The translations under genes were made by a program, and so were the position numbers. Shown here in pieces: positions 44,514 to 52,687 of a stretch of DNA of 64,000 nucleotides (the first letter of the stretch is position 1; the number at the start of each line of letters is the position of its first letter). Below the pieces are notes generated by a model. It ran no database searches and was not told the origin of the DNA. It was given only the letters and a program-made list of their open reading frames with translations. The stretch comes from Variovorax sp. Sphag1AA (GTDB lineage: Bacteria > Pseudomonadota > Gammaproteobacteria > Burkholderiales > Burkholderiaceae_C), in NCBI RefSeq assembly GCF_014192575.1, contig NZ_JACHYC010000005.1, forward strand, positions 372,001 to 436,000, read 5' to 3'.

Positions 44514-45455
44514 TCAGGGCTTCAGCGCCCGGCGCAGTTCAGCCGCGCAAAGTCCCACTGCCACGTTGGCTTCGTCAAGGATGCGGCCCATGGTGATGAA
44601 GCCGTGGATCTGGCGCTCGAAGCAGACGTAACTCGCGCGGTTGCCGGCTTCGGTGAGCGCGCGTGCGTAGTCCAGGCCTTCGTCGCGCAGCGGGTCGTAG
44701 CCGGCGGTGATCACCAGTGCCGGCGGCAGGCCCTTGAGGTTTTCGTGCAGCAGCGGGGAAGCGCGCCAGTCGAGATCGTGCTTCGCATCGTCGATGTAGT
44801 GGTCGTGGAAGTAGGTGATGCTGTCGCTGGTCAGCACATAGCCCTGCCCGTTGGTGGTGTGCGAAGGGTGGCCGCGCCGCATGTCGGTGGCCGGGTAGAT
44901 CAGCAGCTGGAAAGCGATCGGCAGGTTGCCCGCTTCGCGCGCGGCGATCGAGACCACAGCAGCGAGGTTGCCGCCTGCACTGTCGCCACCGACCGCGAGA
45001 CGGTTGGCATCGACCTTGAGCGAGGCCGCCTGCTGGCGCACCCAGCGGGTGGCGGCGAGCACGTCGTCCACCGCCGCAGGAAAGCGATGCTCCGGCCCCA
45101 TGCGGTAGTCCACCGCGACCACCGCGCATCCGGAGAGATTGCACAGCTCCCGGCAGAGGGTGTCGTGCGTGTCGAGGTCGCCGATGGTCCAGCCGCCGCC
45201 GTGGTAGTAGACGAGCACCGGCAGCACCGCCGATGCATCCGAACCCAGTGGCCGGTAGTAGCGCAGCGGAATCGCCCCGTGCAGCCCCTCGGCGCTCAGA
45301 TCCTGCACCAATGCCACTTCGCCCGGCTCTGGCTGCGCAAGAGCCCGCCGCTCGCGGTAGAACCTGCGCGCGTCGGTGTATGGCAGCGTGTGCGTGGGCG
45401 GCACGCCTTTCTCGATCAGCAGGTCGATGAAGGCCTTGGCTTGGGGATGCAGCAT
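44514..45455 (-). CDS. alpha/beta hydrolase, hormone-sensitive lipase (HSL) family esterase
   Basis: 313-residue cytosolic esterase. Oxyanion-hole motif HGGGW at residues 85-89, nucleophile Ser159 in GDSAGGN, catalytic Asp in GYDPLRDEG and His in RQIHGF. The length and motifs are those of bacterial HSL-type carboxylesterases, active on short acyl esters. It lies 29 bases downstream of purT on the same strand, possibly by read-through, since a metabolic link is not apparent. Confidence 0.92.
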   Translation of the reverse strand: MLHPQAKAFIDLLIEKGVPPTHTLPYTDARRFYRERRALAQPEPGEVALVQDLSAEGLHGAIPLRYYRPLGSDASAVLPVLVYYHGGGWTIGDLDTHDTLCRELCNLSGCAVVAVDYRMGPEHRFPAAVDDVLAATRWVRQQAASLKVDANRLAVGGDSAGGNLAAVVSIAAREAGNLPIAFQLLIYPATDMRRGHPSHTTNGQGYVLTSDSITYFHDHYIDDAKHDLDWRASPLLHENLKGLPPALVITAGYDPLRDEGLDYARALTEAGNRASYVCFERQIHGFITMGRILDEANVAVGLCAAELRRALKP

Positions 45456-45484
45456 GAGGAGGTCTCCGTTGTTGTCGAATCAGA

Positions 45485-46699
45485 TCAGGCTTGGCGCGGC
45501 TTGACGCGCGACGCCGCTTCCTTGGCGTTTCGGCGCGCGGTGTCGACATCGGCGGCATGCGCGAGCGCCACGCCCATGCGGCGCTTGACGAAGCTTTCAG
45601 GCTTGCCGAAGAGCCGCACGTCGACGCCCGGCACCGCCAGCGCATGCGCGACGCCGTCGAAGGCGATGCCCTTGGCATCCACACCGCCATAGACCACGGC
45701 GCTTGCGCCCGGGCTCTTGAGGCTGGTGTCGACCGGCAGGCCGAGGATCGCGCGGGCGTGCAGCTCGAACTCGTTCTGCCACTGCGTCGCCATGGTCACC
45801 ATGCCGGTGTCGTGCGGACGCGGGCTGACTTCGCTGAACCAGACCTGCTCGCCCTTCACGAACAATTCCACGCCGAAGAGCCCCTGCCCGCCGAGGTCGG
45901 ACGTGACCGCGCGTGCGATGCCCTGCGCCTTCTGGAGCGCCACCGGCGACATCGGGTGCGGCTGCCAGCTTTCGACGTAGTCGCCGCTGACCTGCACATG
46001 GCCGATCGGGTCGCAGAAGTGCGTCTGCACCGCGCCGCTGGCGTCGAGCGCGCGCACGGTGAGCAGCGTGATCTCGTAGTCGAAGTCGATGAAGCCCTCG
46101 ACGATCACCCGGCCGTGGCTCACGCGGCCGCCGGCCATGGCGTAGTCCCAGGCCTTTTGCACGTCCGCGGGGCCGTCGATCTTGCTCTGGCCCTTGCCGG
46201 AGCTGCTCATCACGGGCTTGACGATGCACGGGTAGCCTATTGCTTCCCCATTCGCGCCGTCGATGGCCGCTTGCAGCTCGGCCAGCGAATCGCAGAACTT
46301 GTAAGGGCTGGTCGGCACGCCGAGCGTTTCGGCGGCGAGACGGCGGATGCCTTCGCGATCCATCGTGAGGCGCGCCGCGCGGGCGGTGGGGATCACGCGC
46401 ACCACGCCGGCTTCTTCCAGCTGCTGGAGCATCGGCGTGGCGATCGCCTCGATCTCGGGCACGACGAGTTGGGGTTTCTCGGCCTCGATCAGCGCCTTGA
46501 GCTGCTCCGGATCGCTCATGGTGATGGTGCGGGCATGGTGCGCCACCTGCTGGCCGGGCGCGTTTTCGTAGCGGTCGACCGCGATGGTTTCCACGCCGAG
46601 GCGCTGGAGGGCAATAAGGACTTCCTTGCCGAGCTCGCCGGAGCCGAGAAGCATCACGCGGGTGGCAGAGGGGGAAAGGGGCGTTCCAAGGGTGGTCAT
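45485..46699 (-). CDS. purT: formate-dependent phosphoribosylglycinamide formyltransferase 2
   Basis: 404-residue ATP-grasp enzyme of purine biosynthesis, using formate and ATP to formylate GAR. N-terminal PreATP-grasp: VMLLGSGELGKEVLIALQRLGVETIAVDRYENAPGQQVAH. ATP-grasp core: PCIVKPVMSSSGKGQS, and GLFGVELFVKGEQVWFSEVSPRPHDTGMVT with metal ligands. Start ATG 46699; a longer frame upstream lacks family similarity. The hydrolase gene follows 29 bases later. Confidence 0.96.
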   Translation of the reverse strand: MTTLGTPLSPSATRVMLLGSGELGKEVLIALQRLGVETIAVDRYENAPGQQVAHHARTITMSDPEQLKALIEAEKPQLVVPEIEAIATPMLQQLEEAGVVRVIPTARAARLTMDREGIRRLAAETLGVPTSPYKFCDSLAELQAAIDGANGEAIGYPCIVKPVMSSSGKGQSKIDGPADVQKAWDYAMAGGRVSHGRVIVEGFIDFDYEITLLTVRALDASGAVQTHFCDPIGHVQVSGDYVESWQPHPMSPVALQKAQGIARAVTSDLGGQGLFGVELFVKGEQVWFSEVSPRPHDTGMVTMATQWQNEFELHARAILGLPVDTSLKSPGASAVVYGGVDAKGIAFDGVAHALAVPGVDVRLFGKPESFVKRRMGVALAHAADVDTARRNAKEAASRVKPRQA

Positions 46700-46863
46700 G
46701 GTGCGGTTCCGTCGCTTGCAGGGTGAACGCGGCACTGTAAATCACCCGGGCCTGTCACACGCGGCAACGGGTGCCTGCCAAGGCTGTTTCACAATCGCTG
46801 CATGCGGCGCCGGCACAGTGGGCTTGGCGCCCCTTCATTTTTCATCTCTAGGAAAGCAATCCC

Positions 46864-47712
46864 ATGACCATTCAGACCGTCGGCATCATTGGCGCAGGAA
46901 CGATGGGCAACGGCATCGCGCAGGCATGCGCGGTTGCCGGTGTCAACGTCGTCATGGTCGACATCGCACAGGCCGCCGTGGACAAGGGCATCGCCACCGT
47001 GGCGGGCAGCCTCGACCGGCTGATCAAGAAGGACAAGCTCACCGCCGCCCAGAAGGAAGCGGCGCTGGCCCTTATCAAGGGCTCGACCAGCTACGACGAC
47101 CTCAAGAGCGCGCAGCTCGTGATCGAGGCCGCCACCGAGAACTACGAGCTCAAGCTCAAGATCCTCAAGCAGTTGGACGCCATGCTGCCGCCCGAGGTGA
47201 TCGTCGCGTCGAACACCTCGTCGATCTCGATCACGCAGCTCGCCGCGGCGACCTCGCGTCCGGACCGCTTCATCGGCATGCACTTCTTCAACCCGGTGCC
47301 GATGATGGCGCTGGTGGAGATCATCCGCGGCTACCTCACCAGTGATGCGACGCACGATACGGTGAAGGCGCTGTCCGAACGCCTCGGCAAGTCGCCGATC
47401 ACGGTGAAGAACGCGCCGGGCTTCGTGGTCAACCGCATCCTCGTGCCGATGATCAACGAGGCCTTCTTCGTGCTGGCAGAAGGGCTTGCCACAGCGGAAG
47501 ACATCGACGCGGGCATGAAGCTCGGCTGCAACCAGCCGATCGGCCCGCTGGCGCTGGCCGACATGATCGGCCTCGATGTGTGCCTGGCGGTGATGGAGGT
47601 GTACCTGGAGCAGTTCGGTGACTCCAAGTACCGTCCTTGCCCCCTCCTCAAGGAAATGGTCGCTGCAGGCCAACTCGGTCGCAAGACCGGCCGAGGCGTG
47701 TACACGTACTGA
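46864..47712 (+). CDS. 3-hydroxybutyryl-CoA dehydrogenase
   Basis: 282-residue NAD(P)-dependent 3-hydroxyacyl-CoA dehydrogenase (Hbd/PaaH type). Dinucleotide motif GIIGAGTMGNGIAQA at 8-22; catalytic signature around HFFNPVPMMALVEII; C-terminal dimerisation domain NAPGFVVNRILVPMINEAFF and LADMIGLDVCLAVMEV. It interconverts (S)-3-hydroxybutyryl-CoA and acetoacetyl-CoA, or acts on longer hydroxyacyl-CoAs. The ATG is preceded by the weak AGGAAAGCAATCCC site. A crotonase-family gene follows after 32 bases, consistent with a beta-oxidation pair. Confidence 0.94.
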   Translation: MTIQTVGIIGAGTMGNGIAQACAVAGVNVVMVDIAQAAVDKGIATVAGSLDRLIKKDKLTAAQKEAALALIKGSTSYDDLKSAQLVIEAATENYELKLKILKQLDAMLPPEVIVASNTSSISITQLAAATSRPDRFIGMHFFNPVPMMALVEIIRGYLTSDATHDTVKALSERLGKSPITVKNAPGFVVNRILVPMINEAFFVLAEGLATAEDIDAGMKLGCNQPIGPLALADMIGLDVCLAVMEVYLEQFGDSKYRPCPLLKEMVAAGQLGRKTGRGVYTY

Positions 47713-47744
47713 GGCCAGGACAGAAGAAGAAGGAGACAAGCTGA

Positions 47745-48560
47745 ATGACCGCCACGCCCACCACGCCGCCACCCGAAGGCTGTATCGATACGCAGGTGCT
47801 CGACCATGTGCTGCTGATCGGCATCAACCGCCCTGCCAAGCGCAACGGCTGGACACCGCCGATGTTCCGCCAGTTGGCCGAGGCGTACACGCGGCTCGAT
47901 GACGATCCTTCGCTGCGCGTGGGCGTGCTGCATGCCTTCGGTGATCACTTCACGGCAGGACTGGACCTTCCGGCAGTCGCCGAGTTCATGAAGCGCGGCG
48001 AGAAGGCCGTGCCGCAAGGGCTCGTCGAGCCGCACGACTTCGGCCTGCCGGGCTATCGCCGGCGCACCAAGCCGATGGTGGTGGCGGTCAAGGGCATCTG
48101 CTTCACCGTGGGCATCGAGCTGATGCTCGGCGCGGACATCGTGGTCGCGGCGGACAACTGCCGCTTCTCGCAGATGGAAGTGCAGCGCGGGATCATGGCC
48201 ACGGGCGGCGCGACGCTGCGCATGGCCGAACGCGCGGGACTTGGCAATGCGATGCTGCATCTGCTCACTGCCGATGAGTTCGACAGCGCCGAGGCGTTTC
48301 GCCTGAACTTCGTGCAGCGGGTCGTCCCTGCCGGCCAGGAGCTCGACGAGGCCCTGCGCATCGCGCAACGCATCGCGGCGCAAGCCCCGCTCGCCGTCGT
48401 CGCGACGCGCCTCAACGTGATGAAGGCGATCGAGAAGGGGCCGCTTTCCGCGGTCGAGGATTTCATCCCGGTGCAGCAGCAGCTCGCGAACAGCGAGGAT
48501 GCTGCGGAAGGCGTGCGCTCGTTCGTCGAACGCCGCCCTGCGCGTTTTACCGGCCGCTGA
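47745..48560 (+). CDS. crotonase/enoyl-CoA hydratase family protein
   Basis: 271-residue crotonase-fold protein. The oxyanion-hole segments are AFGDHFTAGLDLPAV and KGICFTVGIELMLGADIVVAAD, with the downstream RFSQMEVQRGIMATGGAT. The usual catalytic Glu pair of true hydratases is not obvious; Glu in QMEVQRG may serve, so activity could be hydratase or isomerase. Starts AAGGAGACAAGCTGA before the ATG. It is 32 bases downstream of the 3-hydroxyacyl-CoA dehydrogenase gene, so both likely form one operon. Confidence 0.88.
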   Translation: MTATPTTPPPEGCIDTQVLDHVLLIGINRPAKRNGWTPPMFRQLAEAYTRLDDDPSLRVGVLHAFGDHFTAGLDLPAVAEFMKRGEKAVPQGLVEPHDFGLPGYRRRTKPMVVAVKGICFTVGIELMLGADIVVAADNCRFSQMEVQRGIMATGGATLRMAERAGLGNAMLHLLTADEFDSAEAFRLNFVQRVVPAGQELDEALRIAQRIAAQAPLAVVATRLNVMKAIEKGPLSAVEDFIPVQQQLANSEDAAEGVRSFVERRPARFTGR

Positions 48561-48600
48561 GTTGGAGCGGCCTGCGGGCCGCCCCAAACATCTCGCTACA

Positions 48601-48636
48601 AATTAAATTGCACGCAATTAAATTGCTGTCTACAAT
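48601..48636 (+). promoter_or_regulatory. ohrR promoter and OhrR-type operator
   Basis: TTGCAC (48608-48613) and TACAAT (48631-48636) are separated by 17 bases, a good sigma-70 promoter. Over it lie two direct copies of AATTAAATTGC (48601-48611 and 48616-48626), the second inside the perfect dyad GCAATT-A-AATTGC (48614-48626). AT-rich dyads of this kind are typical OhrR sites. The -10 ends 7 bases before the ohrR ATG, so the transcript would have almost no leader. Confidence 0.72.
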
Positions 48637-48643
48637 TCGCCCC

Positions 48644-49105
48644 ATGCGTACCTCAGCCTCCTCTGCTCCCACTGCTGACGAGATGCTGCGCCTGGACAAC
48701 CAGCTGTGCTTCGCGGTCTATTCCGCCTCGCTGGCAATGACCAAGCTGTATAAGCCGCTGCTCGAAAAGCTCAAGCTCACCTATCCGCAATACCTCGTGA
48801 TGCTGGTGCTTTGGGAGCGCGACGGCCTCATGGTGTCCGAACTCGGCGAAAAGCTCTCGCTCGATTCCGGCACGCTCACTCCGCTCCTGAAGCGGCTCGA
48901 AACCAGCGGCCTCGTGGCCCGCATCCGCGACGTGGCGGACGAGCGCCGCGTGCATGTCAACCTCACCGCCGCCGGCCGCAAGCTCAAGTCGCGCGCCGTC
49001 GCAGTCCCCGCTTGTCTCCTGGCTGCATCCGAATGCTCACTCGACGAGATCGCATCGCTCACGCAGCAGGTGCAGCATCTGCGCGATCGCATCAAGGCGC
49101 GCTAG
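48644..49105 (+). CDS. ohrR: organic hydroperoxide resistance regulator OhrR (MarR family)
   Basis: 153-residue MarR-type repressor. The peroxide-sensing Cys is Cys22 in DNQLCFAVYSASLAMTKLYKPLL, the OhrR signature. The winged helix contains GLMVSELGEKLSLDSGTLTPLLKRLE and the wing RDVADERRVHVNLT. Organic peroxide oxidises Cys22 and releases the repressor from DNA. Its own promoter carries dyads. There is no ribosome-binding site before the ATG, consistent with a leaderless mRNA. Ohr follows after 49 bases. Confidence 0.94.
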   Translation: MRTSASSAPTADEMLRLDNQLCFAVYSASLAMTKLYKPLLEKLKLTYPQYLVMLVLWERDGLMVSELGEKLSLDSGTLTPLLKRLETSGLVARIRDVADERRVHVNLTAAGRKLKSRAVAVPACLLAASECSLDEIASLTQQVQHLRDRIKAR

Positions 49106-49154
49106 TTACCCATTTTTTTGTTCCCGTTCCACCCACCAACCTGAAGGAAGCATC

Positions 49155-49583
49155 ATGGTCAAGAAACTCGACAAGGTCCTCTACACCGCACAAGCCCACA
49201 CCACTGGCGGCCGTGACGGCGGCGCCGGCAAGAGCAGCGACAGCGCGCTCGACGTCAAGCTCAACCCACCCGGTTCCGGCAAGCCTGGCACCAACCCGGA
49301 GCAGCTTTTCGCCGTCGGCTACTCGGCCTGCTTCATCGGTGCCATGAAGGCGGTGTCGCCCAAGATCAACGTCAAGGTGCCTGAAGACGTGGCGGTCGAG
49401 GCCAGCGTGTCGCTCGGCCCGATCGACGGCGGCGCCGCCTACGGCATCGCGGTCAAGCTGGCCATCACGCTGCCCGGCCTCGACGACGCGCAGAAGAAGC
49501 TGCTCGTTGAAACCGCGCACCAGGTGTGCCCGTACTCCAACGCGACCCGCGGCAACGTCGAGGTCGAACTGACCGTCAACTGA
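49155..49583 (+). CDS. ohr: organic hydroperoxide resistance protein Ohr
   Basis: 142-residue OsmC/Ohr-family peroxidase reducing organic hydroperoxides with lipoylated protein partners. Catalytic Cys59 in AVGYSACFIGAM and resolving Cys125 in HQVCPYSNATRGN are both present, with the conserved Arg in the C-terminal region. The ATG follows AAGGAAGCATC. Controlled by OhrR, encoded 49 bases upstream, and followed by a strong intrinsic terminator. Confidence 0.96.
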   Translation: MVKKLDKVLYTAQAHTTGGRDGGAGKSSDSALDVKLNPPGSGKPGTNPEQLFAVGYSACFIGAMKAVSPKINVKVPEDVAVEASVSLGPIDGGAAYGIAVKLAITLPGLDDAQKKLLVETAHQVCPYSNATRGNVEVELTVN

Positions 49584-49607
49584 TCCGCTCTCCAGCGCAT
49601 CGACAAG

Positions 49608-49652
49608 AGCCCGCCGGGGCGTCGCCTATGCGACGGCCCGGTGGGCTTTTTT
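49608..49652 (+). terminator. intrinsic terminator after ohr
   Basis: A GC-rich imperfect hairpin (left arm beginning AGCCCGCCGGGGCGTCGC, right arm GCGACGGCCCGGTGGGC) is followed by TTTTTT. It lies 25 bases after the ohr stop and closes the ohrR-ohr unit. Confidence 0.9.
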
Positions 49653-49712
49653 CATGCAACCGAAGCGGCGCTGCGCTAAGGTGCTCCCCGCCCAAGGCAA
49701 CAGGAGAACCTC

Positions 49713-50834
49713 GTGAGCACGACCCACTTCCTGGTCCGCAAGGACAACCTCTCTTCCACGCGCCTGCACACCGCCGACGATCAACGTCTTGCGGACGGGC
49801 AGGTCCGCGTACGCATCGACAGCTTCGCCCTCACCTCCAACAACATCACCTACGCTGCGTTCGGCGATTCGATGAGCTACTGGCAGTTCTTCCCGAGCGG
49901 CGAGGAAGGCTGGGGAATCATTCCGGTGTGGGGTTTCGCGACGGTGGTGGCTTCGCTGCACCCCGGCGTCGCGGTCGGCGAGCGGCTGTACGGCTACTTC
50001 CCGATGGCGTCCGGCGCAGTGCTGACGCCCAAGCGTCTGTCGCCCGGCATGCTTTCCGAGGGCGCGGAGCATCGGGCCGCGCTGCCCGCGGTCTACAACC
50101 AGTACTTCCGCTGCAAGTCCGACCCGCTCTACACCGCCGACACCGAGGACATCCAGGCGCTGCTGCGGCCGCTCTACATCACGTCGTGGCTCATCGACGA
50201 TTTCCTGCACGACAACGATTTCTTCGGTGCACGGCCGGGCGCGGTGCTGCTGTCGAGCGCTTCGAGCAAGACGGCCTATGGCACCGCCTTCCAGCTTGCG
50301 CAACGCGAGGGCATCCAGGTCGTCGGCCTGACTTCGGCGGCCAACAAGGACTTCTGCACGAGCCTCGGCTGCTACCACCGCGTGCTCGCCTACGACGAAC
50401 TCGACCAGATACCGGCCGATACGCCCTCCGTCTACGTGGACTTCGCTGGCAATGGCGAGTTGCGGCGCGCCATCCACACGCGCTTCACCCAGCTCAAGCA
50501 CAGCGCCGTGATCGGCGGCACGCACGTCGAGCAGCTTGCGCCGGGCGGTACCGCCAAGGAACTTCCCGGTCCACGCGCGACCTTCTTCTTCGCTCCAGCG
50601 CAGATCAAGAAGCGTGTCGGCGAATGGGGCGAAGCGACCTTCGGCCAGCGGCTGGCCGAGGCTTGGCGAACCTTCACCGGCCGGGTTACGGACACGAAGA
50701 CGCCGTGGCTGCGGGTGGAACACCACGACGGCGACGCCGCTGTGCAGGCCGCCTACGCCGAAGTGCTCGCCGGCAAGGGCGACCCGCGCGTCGGCCACAT
50801 CCTTTCGTTCGCGAGGAATCCGGTCTCAAGCTAG
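49713..50834 (+). CDS. DUF2855 family protein (MDR-like fold)
   Basis: 373-residue protein of the DUF2855 family. The N-terminal region (GQVRVRIDSFALTSNNITYAAFGDSMSYWQFFP) resembles the catalytic half of quinone oxidoreductase-like MDR proteins, and AVLLSSASSKTAYGTAFQLAQREGIQVVGLTS is its nucleotide-binding half. No activity is established for the family. The start codon is GTG, with CAGGAGAAC 7 bases upstream; no in-frame ATG would do. The kinase gene starts 13 bases later and is probably co-transcribed. Confidence 0.87.
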   Translation: MSTTHFLVRKDNLSSTRLHTADDQRLADGQVRVRIDSFALTSNNITYAAFGDSMSYWQFFPSGEEGWGIIPVWGFATVVASLHPGVAVGERLYGYFPMASGAVLTPKRLSPGMLSEGAEHRAALPAVYNQYFRCKSDPLYTADTEDIQALLRPLYITSWLIDDFLHDNDFFGARPGAVLLSSASSKTAYGTAFQLAQREGIQVVGLTSAANKDFCTSLGCYHRVLAYDELDQIPADTPSVYVDFAGNGELRRAIHTRFTQLKHSAVIGGTHVEQLAPGGTAKELPGPRATFFFAPAQIKKRVGEWGEATFGQRLAEAWRTFTGRVTDTKTPWLRVEHHDGDAAVQAAYAEVLAGKGDPRVGHILSFARNPVSS

Positions 50835-50847
50835 CGACAATCTCCGC

Positions 50848-51879
50848 ATGACCCAGTCTGCGGCACCCGCCAACGCCCATCCTTACGAGAGCCTCACGCC
50901 GGACGTGGTGCTCGACGCACTGGCCACGCTCGGCCTTTACGGCGACGGCCGGCTCACCGCGCTCAATTCGTACGAGAACCGGGTCTACCAGGTCTACCTG
51001 GAAGACCGCGTCCCGGTGGTGGTCAAGTTCTACCGGCCGGGTCGCTGGACCGAAGCCGAGATCCTCGAAGAGCACAGCTTCTCCACCGAACTCGCCGCCG
51101 CAGAAGTACCTGCCGTGCCACCGATGGCGATCAATGGCCGCACGCTGCACCACCACGGCGGATTCGCGTTCAGCGTGAGCCCCTATCGCGGCGGTCGCGC
51201 GCCGGAGCTTGACGATTTCGAAGTGCTCGAATGGATCGGCCGCTTCCTCGCGCGCATCCATTCAGTCGGCGCGCAGAAGCCCTTCGTTTCGCGGCCCGCG
51301 CTCGATCTGCAGACCTTCGGCATCGCGTCGCGCGACTGGCTGATCGGGCATCACATGGTGCCGCTCGATGTCCAGCGCGAATGGGAAGCGGCCTGCAGCG
51401 AAGCGTTCCAGATGATTGCCTCGACGGCGCTCGGCGACGGGCCGGGCGATGCCGACCCACCGCTCGCCAAACTCCGGCTGCACGGCGACGTGCACCCCGG
51501 CAACATCCTCTGGACGCCGACTGACCGGCCCGACGGCGGCCCGCACTTCGTCGACCTCGACGACGCGCGCACGGGCTTCGCAGTGCAGGACCTCTGGATG
51601 CTGCTGTCTGGCGACCGCGCGCAGCGCACCGGGCAACTCAGCGGCCTGCTCGACGGCTACGAGCAGTTCCGCAGCTTCGACCGGCGCGAACTGGCCCTGA
51701 TCGAGCCGCTGCGCACGCTGCGGCTCATCCACTACAGCGCGTGGCTTGCGCGTCGCTGGGAAGACCCGATCTTCCCGATCAACTTCCCGTGGTTCGGCAC
51801 CAGCGACTACTGGAAGGGGCAGATCCAGATGCTGCAGGACCAGTGCGAGGCGATGGCGGAAGATCCGCTCTACGCCTGA
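50848..51879 (+). CDS. srkA: stress response serine/threonine protein kinase SrkA (YihE) family
   Basis: 343-residue aminoglycoside-phosphotransferase-fold kinase. N-lobe: NSYENRVYQVYLEDRVPVVVKFYRPGRW, with the ATP-anchoring Lys. Catalytic loop LHGDVHPGNILW and metal-binding Asp in FVDLDDARTGFAVQDLWM. Length and motifs match E. coli SrkA/YihE, a kinase that counteracts death under envelope and oxidative stress. It begins 13 bases after the DUF2855 gene. Confidence 0.92.
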   Translation: MTQSAAPANAHPYESLTPDVVLDALATLGLYGDGRLTALNSYENRVYQVYLEDRVPVVVKFYRPGRWTEAEILEEHSFSTELAAAEVPAVPPMAINGRTLHHHGGFAFSVSPYRGGRAPELDDFEVLEWIGRFLARIHSVGAQKPFVSRPALDLQTFGIASRDWLIGHHMVPLDVQREWEAACSEAFQMIASTALGDGPGDADPPLAKLRLHGDVHPGNILWTPTDRPDGGPHFVDLDDARTGFAVQDLWMLLSGDRAQRTGQLSGLLDGYEQFRSFDRRELALIEPLRTLRLIHYSAWLARRWEDPIFPINFPWFGTSDYWKGQIQMLQDQCEAMAEDPLYA

Positions 51880-51891
51880 CCCGAACCCCGC

Positions 51892-52182
51892 TCAGTGCAC
51901 CTTGTGCTTGAGGGCCTTGCGCAACGAGCGAATGGAAGCGTCGACGGGCTCTGTGCAGCGGACCACTTCTGCGTTGATCACCGCGACCAGCGCGCGCAAA
52001 TCGCCGGGCTCGAAGCTGAACTGCTCGTGAGGTGGCGTCAGGTAGATCGGCGTCAGCAGGCCTTCGAGGCATGTGACGGCGCGAAGGGCTCGCTTGAGAT
52101 TGCAGAAATCGTCGTCGAGCTGCACAGCAGATAACGACGCCTTGCGCAGCGGTGACACGGGTGCGCGATTGGATTTAGCCAT
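51892..52182 (-). CDS. small hypothetical protein downstream of a structured element
   Basis: 96 residues, MAKSNRAPVS at the basic N-terminus, then what look like two helical segments (DDFCNLKRALRAVTCLEGLL and FEPGDLRALVAVINAEVVRC) separated by a Pro/Thr-rich turn. I do not recognise the family. The start is supported by a strong GGAGG 7-8 bases upstream. Its transcript would include the multi-hairpin stretch at about 52.2-52.4 kb as leader, so expression may be controlled by RNA structure. It is convergent with srkA (12 bases). Confidence 0.6.
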   Translation of the reverse strand: MAKSNRAPVSPLRKASLSAVQLDDDFCNLKRALRAVTCLEGLLTPIYLTPPHEQFSFEPGDLRALVAVINAEVVRCTEPVDASIRSLRKALKHKVH

Positions 52183-52205
52183 GGATGGCCTCCCTGCGGG
52201 TTCGG

Positions 52206-52430
52206 TTTTAAAGAACCGCCGCTACCGAGTCCAATCGGAGGCGGCGACTCGAACGGGTTGGACTACCGGGAACCCGCTTGCGCGAACCGGCGAGCCTCGC
52301 GGCTCCCCGCCCGAGCCGCCAAAAAATGGTGGCACGAACGACGAAGCCGCAGAACCTCTGCGGTTGCTGCGGCTTGCATCGCAGCGGGTTTGCGGGAGTC
52401 CAATCCCGATCACGTTTTTCTCTGACGTGA
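52206..52430 (-). ncRNA. candidate structured RNA / leader with repeated hexaloop hairpins
   Basis: In this stretch, read on the minus strand, successive hairpins can form: TCACGT/ACGTGA (52410-52430); CGGGA-TTGGAC-TCCCG (52393-52408); AAGCCGCAG/CTGCGGCTT (52344-52375); GCCACCA/TGGCGGC around T5 (52315-52333); GAGCC/GGCTC (52291-52304); and CGCCGC/GCGGCG enclosing CCGA-TTGGAC-TCGG (52217-52246). Two hairpins share the loop TTGGAC, and its complement GTCCAA lies between them (52258-52263), allowing a kissing interaction. It ends just before the ribosome-binding site of the small gene. I recall similar leaders in other beta- and gamma-proteobacteria, unverified. Confidence 0.5.
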
Positions 52431-52687
52431 CCGGCGCAGTATAGCCATGGGGTTGGCGCACCAGCTACCGCGCATGGGGCGACCACCGTCAGTAGGCTTC
52501 GCTCGCGTGAGCCGGACAGATAGGCGGCGAGCGCATCCGGCGAGACGTGCTCGTCCGAAAATCACATTGAAGCAGTCGAACTCCTTGGCCACGTCGAAGT
52601 CCTGCAGCGAGTCTGGACCGCGAGTAGCCGGCGGACGCATGACGGACCGTTCTGGCTCTCAAGCACCAACTCACTGCGAATCTAGCC
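52431..52687. other. intergenic DNA without a recognisable gene
   Basis: Stretch between the structured element and the stop of the LysR gene. Short open frames exist, but none has a convincing start, ribosome-binding site or family resemblance. A minus-strand segment reading LQDFDVAKEFDCFNVIFG, with a shifted continuation resembling SPDALAAYLSGSRE, may be a decayed coding remnant. Confidence 0.4.

Noticed and set aside
48567..48582. Hairpin GCGGCC-N4-GGCCGC after the crotonase gene as terminator.
   Set aside because: Short stem, no T run; may be incidental in GC-rich DNA.
52240..52276. tRNA-like T-arm sequence (GTTCGAGTC on the minus strand).
   Set aside because: The flanking bases do not form a T stem and no acceptor or anticodon arm fits; it belongs to the structured element.
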